Shown: piece after piece, positions 23,519-33,850 of the stretch
Numbering within the stretch: the first letter of the stretch is position 1
How the letters are laid out: the number at the start of each line of letters is the position of its first letter
Translations under genes and position numbers: made by a program
NCBI GenBank assembly: GCA_944389265.1
Contig: CALXLS010000001.1
Span: 187,825 to 251,824 of the forward strand
DNA from: an uncultured Alphaproteobacteria bacterium
Lineage (GTDB): Bacteria > Pseudomonadota > Alphaproteobacteria > Rs-D84
Length of the DNA stretch: 64,000 nucleotides
Direction of reading: 5' to 3'
The notes under the pieces: model-generated
The model's database searches: none
What the model was told of the DNA's origin: nothing
Seen by the model: the letters and a program-made list of their open reading frames with translations, nothing else

Positions 23519-23593
23519 GGTCCCATCGTCTAGCGGTTAGGACGTCAGATTCTCATTCTGAAAACACGGGTTCGATTCCCGTTGGGACTGCCA
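23519..23593 (+). tRNA. tRNA-Glu (CTC)
   Basis: Acceptor GGTCCCA/TGGGACT, D-arm typical of Glu, anticodon stem TCAGA/TCTGA with loop TTCTCAT (anticodon CTC), T-arm ACGGG-TTCGATT-CCCGT, encoded CCA. Confidence 0.93.
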
Positions 23594-23613
23594 AAATTTT
23601 CTATATAAAAAAT

Positions 23614-23636
23614 GCCGGTGTTTACCGGCTTTTTTT
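23614..23636. terminator. Terminator between tRNA-Glu and merR
   Basis: GCCGG-TGTTTA-CCGGC followed by T7; it stops tRNA-Glu transcription and can act on the converging merR gene. Confidence 0.7.
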
Positions 23637-24021
23637 ATATGGTTTTTAATTGCTCTTTTGCTTGCTCTAATAAATTTATCGCAATATCTATCATCCCCGT
23701 ATCCACTTTTTGCGCAGGTGCAGCAGACACCGCAGCCGAAGCGAACCCATCCATACGCGCAATATCTTCTACTGTATCTGGGAAAGTTCCTTCCTTTAAT
23801 AATTTCTTTACGCCCGCAATTGTCATGCCACGCGTATAAAGCAACTCTTTTATCACAACCAGTTTATTAAAAACTTCCGTCCTGTAATAACGTCTGCCAC
23901 CTGCACCAGTTGTCGGCTTTATAGCCGTTGGAAACTGCTTTTCCCAATAACGCAAAGTATATGCAGGCACGGACAAGCGCTTTGAAACCTCGTTTATAGA
24001 TGCAAAGTATTCTTTATCCAT
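23635..24021 (-). CDS. MerR family transcriptional regulator
   Basis: 128 residues. N-terminal MerR winged helix: SINEVSKRLSVPAYTLRYWEKQFP then GGRRYYRTEVFNKL, followed by a short dimerisation helix and an Ala-rich tail. No cysteine set for metal sensing. It follows gyrA by 15 bp with AAGGAGA, so the two are co-transcribed. Effector unknown; this resembles the ligand-less MerR proteins common in Alphaproteobacteria. Confidence 0.9.
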   Translation of the reverse strand: MDKEYFASINEVSKRLSVPAYTLRYWEKQFPTAIKPTTGAGGRRYYRTEVFNKLVVIKELLYTRGMTIAGVKKLLKEGTFPDTVEDIARMDGFASAAVSAAPAQKVDTGMIDIAINLLEQAKEQLKTI

Positions 24022-24036
24022 GCCTATTCTCCTTTA

Positions 24037-26781
24037 CTATTCTTGTTCTTGCTGAGCAACTTCGCTTTCTACCTCTGCTGCTTCCTCTTCTTCACCCAAA
24101 ATAGAAATCGCAGATACTACTTTCTCGTTTTCTGCAGTACGGAATAATGTCACACCTGCTGTACTGCGCCCTGCAATTCTTACATCTTTTACAGGCGTGC
24201 GAATTATCTTTCCACCATCCGTTACCATGATGATATCATTATCATCTTTTACTGGGAAAGAACCCGCAACAGCAGTATTTTTACCGCCCAACTTTATATT
24301 CGTAAACCCACCGCCACCACGATGCGTTGTGCGATATTCATAAGAACTTGTACGCTTTCCAAATCCGTTTTCAGATATTGTTAAGATAAATTCTTCGCTT
24401 GCTGCTAACTCCTTCATCTTTGCATCGTCCAAAACCAAATTTGTTGTTTCTTCTTCTGCGTCCGCTTCTTCTTCAATACCCGTTTCTGCACGGCGCGCTG
24501 CACGACTTTGTTTTATATATGCCGCGCGTACTGCCGCATCAGATTCACCATGATTCAACATCGCCATACCGATAATTCTATCATCTTTCGGTAATGTCAT
24601 ACCACGAACCCCTGTTGAGTTACGTCCTGCAAATACTCTTATTTCAGGGACAGGGAACCTTATGCAACGACCGCGATATGTTGATAAGAATACATCTTGA
24701 TCTTCGTTGCATGGCAATACAGAAATTAATGAATCACCTTCATCTAACTTCATCGCAATCTTTCCGTTTGCACGAATTGAATCAAAGTCAGACATACGAT
24801 TGCGACGAACTGTACCTGATGCAGTTGCAAACATTAAGAAATGTTCCTTGCCTGAATTCTTTACGCGTTCTACATCTTCTTCTGGCACCGGTAATATCGC
24901 TGTTATTGTTTCCCCATTTTCTAATGGTAATAAGTTTACCAACGGGCGTCCTTTCGCAGATGCGGCCGCTTCTGGCAATTTATAAGTCTTTAACTTATAA
25001 CACAATCCCTTGGAACTAAAGAACAACAATGGAGTATGTGTATTTGCAACAAATACTTGGACAACATAATCATCGTCTTTTGTTGTCATAGCATTTCTGC
25101 CCTTACCACCGCGTTTCTGTGCACGATATGTATCCAAAGACACACGCTTGATATAACCAGTATTAGAAACTGTTATAACCATATCTTCACGCGCAATTAA
25201 ATCTTCGATATCTATATCAATTTCTGCATCAGATATTTCCGTTCTTCTGTCACTTGACCAGTTATCACGAACCATTGTTGTTTCATCACGTATAATCTGA
25301 ACAATTCTTTCGTGACTTCCCAAAATATCCAATAAGTCTTTTATCTGCGCACCAAGTTCTGTTAAATCATCGTGAATCTTATCGCGTTCAAGCCCCGTCA
25401 AACGATGCAACTGCAATTCCAATATTGCACGCGCTTGATCTTCGGACATATAAAACATACCGTCTTTATATTCTGTATTTGGGTCATCAATTAATTGTAT
25501 ATAAGACTCAATATCAGATGCCTTCCAGCCACGCGCAATCAATGCTTCACGCGCAGCATCAGGGTTCGGACTGGACTTAATTAATTCTATAACTTCATCC
25601 AAATTACCAACTGCAACGGACAAACCCAATAAAGTATGTGCACGATTACGAGCCTTGTTTAAGTCAAATATCGTACGTCTACGAATAACCTCCGTTCTGA
25701 ATTCAATAAACGCGTCCAACACACCACGAATATTGAACAACATCGGACGGCCACGATTTAACGCCATCATATTTACAGGGAAATTCGTCTGCATTTCTGT
25801 ATATTGAAATAAATGATTCAATACTACATCTGCAATAGCATCACGCTTTAATTCGATAACTATACGCAAACCTTCTTTCGAAGATTCATCACGAATTTCT
25901 GAAATACCCTCTATACGTTTATCCTTAATCAATTCCGCAATTTTCATAATCAATTGCGATTTATTTACCTGATAAGGTATTTCATCAACAACAATTGCTT
26001 GATGGTCATGAAATGTTTCCATGTGCGTCTTTGCACGAACTATTATAGAACCGCGTCCTGTCGTATGCGCTTTATAAGCACCAGCACGCCCCATAATAAC
26101 TGCACCAGTCGGAAAATCAGGTCCAGGAATAACATTAAACAATTCATCATCTGTTAAATCCGGATTATTCAAAATTGCTAAAATACCATTACAAACTTCA
26201 CCCAAATTATAAGTAGGCACATTGGTCGCCATACCAACCGCAATACCCGAACCACCATTTACCAAAAAGTTCGGGAACTTTGTCGGCAATACAACTGGTT
26301 CTTGTAAAGTACCGTCAAAGTTAGGCTGCCAATCAACAGTATCCTTGTCCATATCGTCCATTAATGACGCACCTAACTTAGACAAGCGCGCTTCGGTATA
26401 ACGCATAGCAGCAGGTTTATCACCATCACGAGAACCAAAGTTACCCTGTCCTTGAACTAGCATTTCACCCATAGAAAAGTCTTGTGCCATACGAGCCATA
26501 GCCTCGTAAATAGAACTATCCCCATGTGGATGGTATTTACCCATAACATCACCGACAATACGCGCAGACTTTACAGTTGGTTTATTCGCAGGTGCAACGT
26601 CATTCATCACATACAAAATACGTCTATGCACTGGTTTACAACCGTCCCGAACATCAGGCAACGCGCGGTCTACGATAACAGACATCGCATAGTCCAAGAA
26701 ACTTGTTCGCATCTCATGTTCTATTGAAGACTGAGGTATTTTGATATCATTTACTTCATTGATATTGCTTGTTTCAGACAT
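24037..26781 (-). CDS. gyrA: DNA gyrase subunit A
   Basis: 914 residues from the ATG at 26781 (AGGGGA upstream); a longer frame to 26841 lacks support. The breakage-reunion domain has [38 protein letters not shown] (quinolone-resistance region) and the catalytic Tyr in [11 protein letters not shown]. The C-terminal pinwheel repeats include the GyrA box QKRGGKG, which separates gyrase from topoisomerase IV. An acidic tail ([13 protein letters not shown]) ends the protein. GapR and gyrase in one window fit a supercoiling link known from Caulobacter, but they are 18 kb apart. Confidence 0.97.
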   Translation of the reverse strand: MSETSNINEVNDIKIPQSSIEHEMRTSFLDYAMSVIVDRALPDVRDGCKPVHRRILYVMNDVAPANKPTVKSARIVGDVMGKYHPHGDSSIYEAMARMAQDFSMGEMLVQGQGNFGSRDGDKPAAMRYTEARLSKLGASLMDDMDKDTVDWQPNFDGTLQEPVVLPTKFPNFLVNGGSGIAVGMATNVPTYNLGEVCNGILAILNNPDLTDDELFNVIPGPDFPTGAVIMGRAGAYKAHTTGRGSIIVRAKTHMETFHDHQAIVVDEIPYQVNKSQLIMKIAELIKDKRIEGISEIRDESSKEGLRIVIELKRDAIADVVLNHLFQYTEMQTNFPVNMMALNRGRPMLFNIRGVLDAFIEFRTEVIRRRTIFDLNKARNRAHTLLGLSVAVGNLDEVIELIKSSPNPDAAREALIARGWKASDIESYIQLIDDPNTEYKDGMFYMSEDQARAILELQLHRLTGLERDKIHDDLTELGAQIKDLLDILGSHERIVQIIRDETTMVRDNWSSDRRTEISDAEIDIDIEDLIAREDMVITVSNTGYIKRVSLDTYRAQKRGGKGRNAMTTKDDDYVVQVFVANTHTPLLFFSSKGLCYKLKTYKLPEAAASAKGRPLVNLLPLENGETITAILPVPEEDVERVKNSGKEHFLMFATASGTVRRNRMSDFDSIRANGKIAMKLDEGDSLISVLPCNEDQDVFLSTYRGRCIRFPVPEIRVFAGRNSTGVRGMTLPKDDRIIGMAMLNHGESDAAVRAAYIKQSRAARRAETGIEEEADAEEETTNLVLDDAKMKELAASEEFILTISENGFGKRTSSYEYRTTHRGGGGFTNIKLGGKNTAVAGSFPVKDDNDIIMVTDGGKIIRTPVKDVRIAGRSTAGVTLFRTAENEKVVSAISILGEEEEAAEVESEVAQQEQE

Positions 26782-26862
26782 ACTTACTTTTCCCCTATTT
26801 CTAACATATCGAGAATAGCAAATTTTTAACATTTCGGTCAAGAAATAAACCCCAAAAAAACA

Positions 26863-26891
26863 ATTGACAAATTAACCATTAGTGATAACAT
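26863..26891 (+). promoter_or_regulatory. Promoter of the small-protein pair
   Basis: TTGACA (26863-26868), 17-bp spacer, TAACAT (26886-26891). The spacer end TTAGTGATAA is also found in the promoter at 31236. Confidence 0.6.
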
Positions 26892-26910
26892 AACATTTAT
26901 TATGGGAATC

Positions 26911-27087
26911 ATGAAAGAATCTTTAGAAGAAACACAACAACACGTAGAAAATCTGTTAAAGTCGCAAGACCAAGACGTTTTAACAAAGACACAATTACAA
27001 TTAATGCGTTGGAATTTAAAACAATTTCTATCTCTTGCCACTTTAAAATCAAGAATTGTTAACAAGTGCAATAAAAAACAGAAATAA
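26911..27087 (+). CDS. Small helical protein of unknown function
   Basis: 58 residues from the ATG at 26911; an in-frame ATG at 26902 is possible but lies only about 4 nt from the expected transcript start. Sequence is amphipathic helix throughout (ESLEETQQHVENLLKSQDQ), ending in a basic tail. No cysteine or membrane segment. Clear promoter upstream. Not recognised. Confidence 0.45.
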   Translation: MKESLEETQQHVENLLKSQDQDVLTKTQLQLMRWNLKQFLSLATLKSRIVNKCNKKQK

Positions 27088-27101
27088 CAAAGGATAAAAT
27101 T

Positions 27102-27197
27102 ATGTTTTTACCATTCTGGAGACTTTTTGTTGCTTTGTTCACATATTACTTACTATTAGAATCAATGAAAAAACTTGGTCTAATAAAATCTAAATAA
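27102..27197 (+). CDS. 31-residue hydrophobic peptide
   Basis: MFLPFWRLFVALFTYYLLLE then a basic end (SMKKLGLIKSK). AAAGGAT 5 nt upstream of the ATG and 14 bp after the previous gene, so likely translated in the same message. One membrane helix. No assignment. Confidence 0.4.
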   Translation: MFLPFWRLFVALFTYYLLLESMKKLGLIKSK

Positions 27198-27253
27198 AAA
27201 GGTTGCGTTTTCTAAAAACATATGATTAAATAGACGCACAAAAGGATTCAGTT

Positions 27254-27406
27254 ATGGCAACAAAACGTACTTATCAACCATCTAAAACACGTCGTGTGCG
27301 CACACACGGGTTCCGTGAAAAAATGGCTACAAAAAGCGGTCGCGAGGTTTTAAATCGCCGCCGTGCTGTTGGTCGCAAAAGATTGGCCGTAACAGCAGCA
27401 AATTAA
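27254..27406 (+). CDS. rpmH: 50S ribosomal protein L34
   Basis: 50 residues, very basic, with the family pattern [39 protein letters not shown] upstream. Slightly longer than the usual 44-46 because of the C-terminal TAAN. rpmH is normally followed by rnpA; here a terminator and a converging thioesterase follow, so rnpA is elsewhere. Confidence 0.96.
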   Translation: MATKRTYQPSKTRRVRTHGFREKMATKSGREVLNRRRAVGRKRLAVTAAN

Positions 27407-27432
27407 AAAAACCGCTCTTTTAGCGGTTTTTT
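27405..27432. terminator. Bidirectional terminator, rpmH / thioesterase
   Basis: AAAAAACCGCT-CTTTT-AGCGGTTTTTT, 11-bp stem with A and T flanks. Confidence 0.85.
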
Positions 27433-27455
27433 TAATGTCTTTACTTTCAACCTAT

Positions 27456-28187
27456 TTATTCGTTGTCTTCCCATGTACACATTACAAAAGCATGTTCTGT
27501 GTCACCTGTAATAATTTTGTGTCTGGACACCAAACCATCTATTGCAACACCAATACTTATTTCAGGCGTATCTGGTTTTATTTCTTTCTTAAAGTTTAAC
27601 TCTATGCGCTTCAACTTATGCTGATTACGGTACACATACCCCACGCTTTCTGTCGCCCAAACTGCATACACAGCGTTATTTATATGTTGGTTTACATCTA
27701 TATCATCAAAACGACATTTCATAGTATGAAACTTAGTCGGTTCAAAATCTGGGTATTTTTCAAACTCTTTATCCCACGCTCGTTCGTGAATTATGTTCCA
27801 TGTTGCTAAATTATCATCCAACCTCAGTGGACGACGATTTTCCATGTTTATCAATATCCACTGTGATGTCGCACGAACCATTAAGCGCCCATCACTACCA
27901 CGAACTTCAAAGTCACGCGTAGCACGAACACCGTCCATATTAGAAGGCCATGTAATAAAAGATAATTCCTCTGCCTCATGCGGCATTTCTACAATATCTA
28001 CAAGATAATGTGTCACTACCCACGCCATATTATGTTCTATCAAATATGTACGGCCACAACCAAGAACCTCTGCATGAGTATCTGCCACACCTTGCAATTC
28101 GTTCATCAAAATCAGGGGGCGAACATTACCATATCGATCACATTGATACGCTTGAAGTACTCTTTTTTCAACATATTTATCTGGCAT
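27456..28187 (-). CDS. Acyl-ACP thioesterase family protein (FatA-like)
   Basis: 243 residues with two hotdog domains. First half: QAYQCDRYGNVRPLILMNELQ and MAWVVTHYLVDI; second half: FDDIDVNQHINNAVYAVWATE, where the Asn-His pair (DVNQHINN) is the catalytic set of plant and bacterial acyl-ACP thioesterases, and RIELNFKKEIKPD. Releases free fatty acid from acyl carrier protein. 22 bp upstream is valS; the start has little Shine-Dalgarno. Confidence 0.88.
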   Translation of the reverse strand: MPDKYVEKRVLQAYQCDRYGNVRPLILMNELQGVADTHAEVLGCGRTYLIEHNMAWVVTHYLVDIVEMPHEAEELSFITWPSNMDGVRATRDFEVRGSDGRLMVRATSQWILINMENRRPLRLDDNLATWNIIHERAWDKEFEKYPDFEPTKFHTMKCRFDDIDVNQHINNAVYAVWATESVGYVYRNQHKLKRIELNFKKEIKPDTPEISIGVAIDGLVSRHKIITGDTEHAFVMCTWEDNE

Positions 28188-28209
28188 AGTATAATTCGCC
28201 CCTTATTAT

Positions 28210-30615
28210 TTATTGCGCGTTATTTTGCTGTGCAACAACGAATTCTAATTTGTCACCCAAAACAATTTCATTTGCACGAGCCGCCGATTTTATAACACCA
28301 TGCAACGCAGCAGGTACATCAGACGGTATTGTCAAAGTTTCTAACTTTGCACCATTACCAATCTTTTGTTCTGTACGCATACCGCGAACACTCTTTAACA
28401 AATCCAGCGCAATTTGCATTTGTGATACATCTGTGTCGCGCGCAGAATCAATCGCAGGATATGCGGTCAAATGTAAAGTTTCACCACCTTCATACTGCTT
28501 ATATATTTTCTGCCACAATTCTTCTGTTAAGAATGGTATAAACGGTGCATACAACCCAATAATCGCACGCAAGACTTCCCACAATGTCCACTGCGCTGAC
28601 AATTTAGATTCATCGCTGTATTTTTCTGGCGACCAGAATCTGTCCTTAATAAATTCTAAGTACTGGTCACAGAATATTTCATAGAAGAACGTATCTATCG
28701 CAGAACGAGAATTATAATTGTCATATTTATCCAAGTTTCTACGTACATCTGCTATTGTTTTATTCAATTCGGTCAATACCCAACGGTCTTCAATAAATCT
28801 ATCTGACGCAGGTATTTCTTTTGCAGAACTTGGGTCAAAATCCGTCAAATTCATCAATGTATACTTTGCAGCATTCCACAACTTTGTTAACAGTTTTGAA
28901 CCACGTTTAACCTCATCATCACTGTATCTAATATCGGTTCCAATTGGCGCGGTTGCAATCCAATAACGCAAAGCGTCTGCACCAAACTTATCAACGGTCG
29001 TAAGCGGGTCTGTACCATTACCTTTGGTCTTAGACATCTTCTGTCCCTTGGAGTCACGAACAAGCCCATGGAAATTAACTGTTCTGAACGGAACTTCGTT
29101 CATAACATACATCCCCATCATTATCATTCGTGCAACCCAGAAGAAGATTATGTCTGCACCTGTATAAAGCAAATCTGTCGGATAATATTTTTTAAGCTCT
29201 GGCGTTTCTTCTGGCCACCCTAATGTAGAGAACGGCCACAACGCAGAAGAAAACCATGTATCCAAAACATCATTATCACGTGTTAATTCTTTACCCCCAG
29301 ATTGTTTGATTGCTTCTTCTTCACTTTCCGCAACATAGATATTACCTTCTTTGTCATACCAAGCAGGTATTCTATGTCCCCACCACAACTGACGCGATAT
29401 AGGCCACTGACGAATATCGTTCATCCAAGACATATACAAGTTATATCTATGTTCTGGCATAAACTTTATATCCCCATTTTCTACAACACGTTTTGCTGCA
29501 ATAGAAAGTTTCTTTGCATCAACGAACCACTGGTCTGTTAGGTACGGTTCAACAACAACGCCCCCACGTTCCGAATACGGTGTCGGTATAATTTTATCTT
29601 CTATCTTTACCAACAAGCCCGCTGCTTCTATATCTTTAATAACTTCTTCACGAGCTTTGAATCTATCCATACCACGATATTTTTCTGGGACTACTGGATT
29701 ATCATTCATCTTCGCATCAGGAGTTAAAATACAAATCGCTTTTAAGTTATGACGCAAACCTACCTGCCAGTCATCAAAGTCATGTGCAGGAGTAATTTTA
29801 ACTGCACCAGTTCCCTTTTCTGGATCCGCATGTTCGTCCGCAATAACAGGTATTTCTATATCTGTTAAAGGTATTATCGCGGTCTTGCCAATTAAGTGCT
29901 TTAATTTCTCGTTTTCAGGATGTATAGCAATAGCTTGGTCTCCGAATAAAGTTTCTGGACGCGTAGTTGCAATTTCAATAAAACCACCGTCTTTTAATGG
30001 ATAATTGAAGTAATAGAATTTACCTTTTTCTTCACGAGTTTCTACTTCCAAATCAGAAACAGATGTTTGTTGTTTTGGGCACCAATTTACCAAACTCTTT
30101 TCACGATAAATAAGCCCCTCGTTATACATCTTTACAAACAATTTTACAACTGCATGAGACAACCCATCATCCATTGTAAAGCGTTCACGTGACCAAACTG
30201 GTGTTACCCCAAGTGTATGTAATTGTCCTACTATCTGACCACCCTTTTCTGCTTTCCATTCCCAAGCAGTCTTTAGCAATTCTTCTTTCGTCAAAGAACG
30301 AGGATTTATACCACGCTTAGACAAATCACGTTCAACTAATAGTTGCGTAGCGATAGACGCATGGTCTGTACCTGGTTGCCACAGAACATCAAATCCACAC
30401 ATACGTTTATAACGACAAATAATATCTGTCAAAACATTATCCAACGCATGCCCCATGTGCAAATTACCAGTAACATTAGGTGGTGGCATCATTATACAAA
30501 AAGCTTTCTTATCAGACTTAACGTCATTGTCCCAAAAATGGTTTTTATCCCAAATTTCTTGTATTCTTGTTTCTATTTCACGTGGGTTTATATTTTTTCC
30601 TAATTCTATATTCAT
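28210..30615 (-). CDS. valS: Valyl-tRNA synthetase
   Basis: 801 residues, class I synthetase. HIGH motif as HMGH in PNVTGNLHMGHAL, KMSKS as KMSKT in GQKMSKTKGNG, the editing domain with TTRPETLFGDQAIAIHPEN, and the anticodon domain near RMIMMGMYVMNEVPF onward. It is shorter than E. coli ValS (951) and lacks most of the C-terminal coiled-coil arm, as in several reduced Alphaproteobacteria. It starts 5 bp after the DUF2147 gene's stop in transcription sense, so the two probably share a message. Confidence 0.96.
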   Translation of the reverse strand: MNIELGKNINPREIETRIQEIWDKNHFWDNDVKSDKKAFCIMMPPPNVTGNLHMGHALDNVLTDIICRYKRMCGFDVLWQPGTDHASIATQLLVERDLSKRGINPRSLTKEELLKTAWEWKAEKGGQIVGQLHTLGVTPVWSRERFTMDDGLSHAVVKLFVKMYNEGLIYREKSLVNWCPKQQTSVSDLEVETREEKGKFYYFNYPLKDGGFIEIATTRPETLFGDQAIAIHPENEKLKHLIGKTAIIPLTDIEIPVIADEHADPEKGTGAVKITPAHDFDDWQVGLRHNLKAICILTPDAKMNDNPVVPEKYRGMDRFKAREEVIKDIEAAGLLVKIEDKIIPTPYSERGGVVVEPYLTDQWFVDAKKLSIAAKRVVENGDIKFMPEHRYNLYMSWMNDIRQWPISRQLWWGHRIPAWYDKEGNIYVAESEEEAIKQSGGKELTRDNDVLDTWFSSALWPFSTLGWPEETPELKKYYPTDLLYTGADIIFFWVARMIMMGMYVMNEVPFRTVNFHGLVRDSKGQKMSKTKGNGTDPLTTVDKFGADALRYWIATAPIGTDIRYSDDEVKRGSKLLTKLWNAAKYTLMNLTDFDPSSAKEIPASDRFIEDRWVLTELNKTIADVRRNLDKYDNYNSRSAIDTFFYEIFCDQYLEFIKDRFWSPEKYSDESKLSAQWTLWEVLRAIIGLYAPFIPFLTEELWQKIYKQYEGGETLHLTAYPAIDSARDTDVSQMQIALDLLKSVRGMRTEQKIGNGAKLETLTIPSDVPAALHGVIKSAARANEIVLGDKLEFVVAQQNNAQ

Positions 30616-30619
30616 TTTT

Positions 30620-31147
30620 TTAATCTCTAATTATTGGTTTCCAATTTGTTGTATCTATTGTTTGTATTTCAGCAGGCAAATCTGAAACGGTTAGCACATT
30701 CCAAGTCTGCGTTCTGCCGAACGGTCCGATTTTCCCACGCACTCGGACCTTATCTTTATTATCTTGCCATATCACACTTGAATAAACCTTGCCCTTCTTA
30801 GGGTCCATTATCTTTCCATCTTGATATTCTTTATCGTCAGAATCCCATTCCATACCCCAAATTATATCAAGCCCAACATATTTAGGACTGCCACTTACTT
30901 TATCTGCTAATTTTACAGGATTTGCTAATGTTTCTGAAATATTACCTTTCTCGTCATATAGCGCGACGATACGCCCCGCTAATTCAGAATCATCGCCATC
31001 TTTGTACTCATAAAGCATAACTATAGATTTCGGCATATTAGTTTCATCGTCAATAGTCTGATATAAACCGGTCAAAGGCACGCCTGCAAATACACCAGAC
31101 ATAGAAAGCGCAAATGTACCCAAAGCCGAAAATACTATTTTTTTCAT
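30620..31147 (-). CDS. DUF2147 family periplasmic protein
   Basis: 175 residues with signal peptide (MKKIVFSALGTFALSMSGVFA). DUF2147 marks: GLYQTIDDETNMPKSIVMLYEYKDGD, GRIVALY, LDIIWGMEWDSDDKEYQDGKIMDPKKGKVYSS and VRGKIGPFGRTQTW. Small exported beta-rich protein of unknown role. Sits directly upstream of valS with a 4-bp gap. Confidence 0.85.
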   Translation of the reverse strand: MKKIVFSALGTFALSMSGVFAGVPLTGLYQTIDDETNMPKSIVMLYEYKDGDDSELAGRIVALYDEKGNISETLANPVKLADKVSGSPKYVGLDIIWGMEWDSDDKEYQDGKIMDPKKGKVYSSVIWQDNKDKVRVRGKIGPFGRTQTWNVLTVSDLPAEIQTIDTTNWKPIIRD

Positions 31148-31235
31148 AACAACCCCTATATTAATACATTGTTGTAAATCCTATCAGATAAAAAACAAAT
31201 TTCAAGCATCCTTATAACAAAACACTTTAACGGTC

Positions 31236-31263
31236 TTGACAAACCTATACTTAGTGATAATAT
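31236..31263 (+). promoter_or_regulatory. Promoter of the 31271 gene, leaderless geometry
   Basis: TTGACA (31236-31241), 16-bp spacer ending TTAGTGA, TAATAT (31258-31263); the ATG follows after 7 bp. Confidence 0.6.
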
Positions 31264-31270
31264 TCTCGAT

Positions 31271-31657
31271 ATGATTTTTACATTTTTGGACATTTTACAA
31301 GAGGCTATCTCTTACAACTACATATCTGTATATAACAGTTCACAAAGAACTGTGTATCTGTTTGACTTATATATGGATGGCAATAAAGATTTAATCGAAT
31401 TAATAAGTGAATACTCGCATTCGTCTTTAAACAACGTTTATATAAGATATTCACTGATAGTTAATAGCATCCCCGTCTTAACAGCTACAAGAAATTTAAT
31501 AGATACAAAAGAAGAAAAAAAACATCTTCAAGAAAACCCTGTTGCAAAAAGATTAGAAATACTGATAAAAGCATGTTCTGCCAAATTGGTACAGCAAGAG
31601 AAAAACAGCCAGAAGAACCACATGCTAAAGGGAATATATAATGATTTTACTCATTAA
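31271..31657 (+). CDS. Hypothetical protein
   Basis: 128 residues, no signal peptide. Mixed N-terminal half rich in Tyr and Ile (SYNYISVYNSSQRTVYLFDLY), then a helical C-terminal half with Lys/Glu (TKEEKKHLQENPVAKRLEILI). No Shine-Dalgarno; the promoter is so close that the transcript should begin at or beside the ATG. Ends 2 bp before the converging comF. Not recognised. Confidence 0.5.
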   Translation: MIFTFLDILQEAISYNYISVYNSSQRTVYLFDLYMDGNKDLIELISEYSHSSLNNVYIRYSLIVNSIPVLTATRNLIDTKEEKKHLQENPVAKRLEILIKACSAKLVQQEKNSQKNHMLKGIYNDFTH

Positions 31658-31659
31658 AC

Positions 31660-32403
31660 TTATATAGCCTTTACCACACGACAAAATACAACACCAGAAA
31701 CAGACACCGCACCTGCTTTCATCAGCACTCTTTTTAATTCAGAAAAAGTTGCACCAGTTGTCATAACATCATCTACTAGTAATATTTTCTTTCCCTTTAT
31801 TCTTTCTGGTTTTACTACTTTAAAAACACCGCGAATATTTTCTGCACGTTGCTTCGCATTCTTATGTCCCATATCAGGCCTATAAATTCTATGCACACTA
31901 TCTAAGTCTATTTTTACTTTCATCGCTTTGGCAATCGGACGAGCCAGCAAAGTTGCTTGATTATAACCACGATGACATAATCTACGCCACGCAAGAGGCA
32001 CAGGTATTATCACATCTGGCAAATCATTCATATCGCGCATAGCCCACATCATGGCACGCGACATAAAATTAAAATATTTTATCCTGCCGCTATGCTTAAA
32101 TGGCAACATCGCCGCTTTTGAAACATCATCATAAACACAAGCCGCACGAATAAAATCCAAAGCACAATTTCCAGATGCACATTTTGGGCATAACGGTCTA
32201 TTACCTAAATCTAAATTCGCAGGAAAAGGATAACCACATTTGGTACATTTTGGGTTACTTATCCAATTAAAAGAAGTCCAACAATCTGCACATAATTCGC
32301 CATGAGTAGAAACAGGCGTGCCACACAAAGGACACGCCGAAGGAAACAGAAAATCAATACAACTATTTAGAACTTTCAAAAGTGCAGATGATACCAACGG
32401 CAT
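31660..32403 (-). CDS. comF: ComF family phosphoribosyltransferase-like protein
   Basis: 247 residues. N-terminal zinc-ribbon cysteines (CPLCGTP, CADCW, CTKCGYPFP, CPKC), then a PRTase domain with ILLVDDVMTTGATFSEL as the PRPP loop. ComF is needed for DNA uptake in competent bacteria, in line with comEC at 7.8 kb. It follows the OmpA-like protein by 4 bp, so they are co-transcribed. Confidence 0.92.
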   Translation of the reverse strand: MPLVSSALLKVLNSCIDFLFPSACPLCGTPVSTHGELCADCWTSFNWISNPKCTKCGYPFPANLDLGNRPLCPKCASGNCALDFIRAACVYDDVSKAAMLPFKHSGRIKYFNFMSRAMMWAMRDMNDLPDVIIPVPLAWRRLCHRGYNQATLLARPIAKAMKVKIDLDSVHRIYRPDMGHKNAKQRAENIRGVFKVVKPERIKGKKILLVDDVMTTGATFSELKRVLMKAGAVSVSGVVFCRVVKAI

Positions 32404-32407
32404 TCCA

Positions 32408-33781
32408 TTACCAAGACATGCTTTTATATGTTTTCTTGCTTATAGTATCACCAAACATATCACGTTGCTTCTTAGTCAATGTTTCATACTGATCTAATGA
32501 AATCATGCGCAACACAAAACCTTCTTCATCACGTTGAGAAAGAACCGGTAAAATACGTTGTTCAGAAACACCTGTATCGCGTAAAACTTGTTCAACAATT
32601 GCCAATCTACGTGCTGCTAACTTTCTATCATCAGAATTATGCGTTGCGCTTTCTGGTATAGATACCTGGATTGCACGTGTCGGATTACTCAAAACAATCC
32701 CCGCGTATTCTGTTAACAAATTATAATTATCACGCGATAAAGCAGAATCATCATTACGGAATTTTATTTTTATCTCTAACGGACGAATTCCACCTGCTTC
32801 TGACAAATCACGCGCAGAAGTAAAACCTTCGATATTAGAAGTCATATCACTTGCAACATCAAACCTATCATCTATCTGGAAGGTTGATAGATGTTTGTTT
32901 TCTGACAAGAAAGTCTTTCTAAACGCCTTACGTAATTCACTTGGGCTCATTTTCGTCATATCTTCACGAACAGACATAATACGTGGCGATTCTGCCTTTT
33001 CAACTGCACGAACAACTACATCTTCTTCCATCGGAACAACCAAACGACTCAACTTTACATCGTCAGTTTTATCAACTATCTCTTTTTCCTCTGTCCGCGC
33101 GGTTTTTATCGACACAGGTTCTACATCATCTTCTTCAAAAAAATCTTCGTGTTCAATAGACGCAGTTTGAACAGGGACGTATTTTTTCTGTACACTTTCA
33201 TCTGCACGACGTTGCAATTCATTTAATCTTGCAATTTGCGCATCTATTTCTGACAAAGGTTCCATTTCTGTTTTTGTTTGCGTAGTACGCACAGGCTGCG
33301 CAACAGTTGTACTGCGTGCGACAACGGCGTTCCTTGAACTAGAATCAATACTTTCTTCTGGCAATTCAAAATCAGATTTTATGACAGAAAATTCGTCTGG
33401 GCTTGGCAACCGTAATGGTGCATCATTCCGAGCCCATAAATCAGAACTAGGTCTGCGCGGAACCAAAACGTCTGCACTCGCGACAATTTGTTCGCCACTG
33501 TCTTTTGACATTTCTGTCCTTACCGCAATAGGTTTTTGAACAGATGAACGCGCTACGACAGAACGCTTTTTATTATCGTTCTTTACTTTTGCTTCATTAT
33601 TTTCAGAAACCTTTATTTCTTTATTTTGAGAAACTTTGTTTTCATTTTTTACTATTGGCTCTCCAAATGCGGCACGCGCAGAAACACTGCCCGCGGCAAG
33701 ATTAACGACCGGCAAACGCACATCCGCAAAAGCCGGCAACATCACAAATAGTGCCAACACAGAAACTGTAATCTGTCGCAT
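32408..33781 (-). CDS. Exported protein with Arg-dotted repeats and OmpA-like C-terminal domain
   Basis: 457 residues with signal peptide (MRQITVSVLALFVMLPAFA). The middle is low complexity, rich in Val, Arg, Ser and Glu, with repeated VVARS-type motifs (RSVVARSS, AVVARST). The end looks like a diverged OmpA/MotB peptidoglycan-binding fold: IKIKFRNDDSALSRDNYNLL, IQVSIPESA and KLAARRLAIVEQVLRDTGV. The key Asp and Arg of the OmpA motif are not obvious. It may tether the envelope. The Arg-dotted style is shared with the two large Cys-rich proteins at 51-57 kb. Confidence 0.65.
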   Translation of the reverse strand: MRQITVSVLALFVMLPAFADVRLPVVNLAAGSVSARAAFGEPIVKNENKVSQNKEIKVSENNEAKVKNDNKKRSVVARSSVQKPIAVRTEMSKDSGEQIVASADVLVPRRPSSDLWARNDAPLRLPSPDEFSVIKSDFELPEESIDSSSRNAVVARSTTVAQPVRTTQTKTEMEPLSEIDAQIARLNELQRRADESVQKKYVPVQTASIEHEDFFEEDDVEPVSIKTARTEEKEIVDKTDDVKLSRLVVPMEEDVVVRAVEKAESPRIMSVREDMTKMSPSELRKAFRKTFLSENKHLSTFQIDDRFDVASDMTSNIEGFTSARDLSEAGGIRPLEIKIKFRNDDSALSRDNYNLLTEYAGIVLSNPTRAIQVSIPESATHNSDDRKLAARRLAIVEQVLRDTGVSEQRILPVLSQRDEEGFVLRMISLDQYETLTKKQRDMFGDTISKKTYKSMSW

Positions 33782-33850
33782 TTTCCTTTCCTTCCACTAT
33801 TATCATATAACAAATCGCGAATCGGTAGCAAGTGGAAAATGCGCTTTATA

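Noticed and set aside
32408..33781. Idea that the exported 457-residue protein is a canonical OmpA/Pal
   Set aside because: C-terminal resemblance only; key peptidoglycan-binding residues are not clear, so only OmpA-like is claimed.
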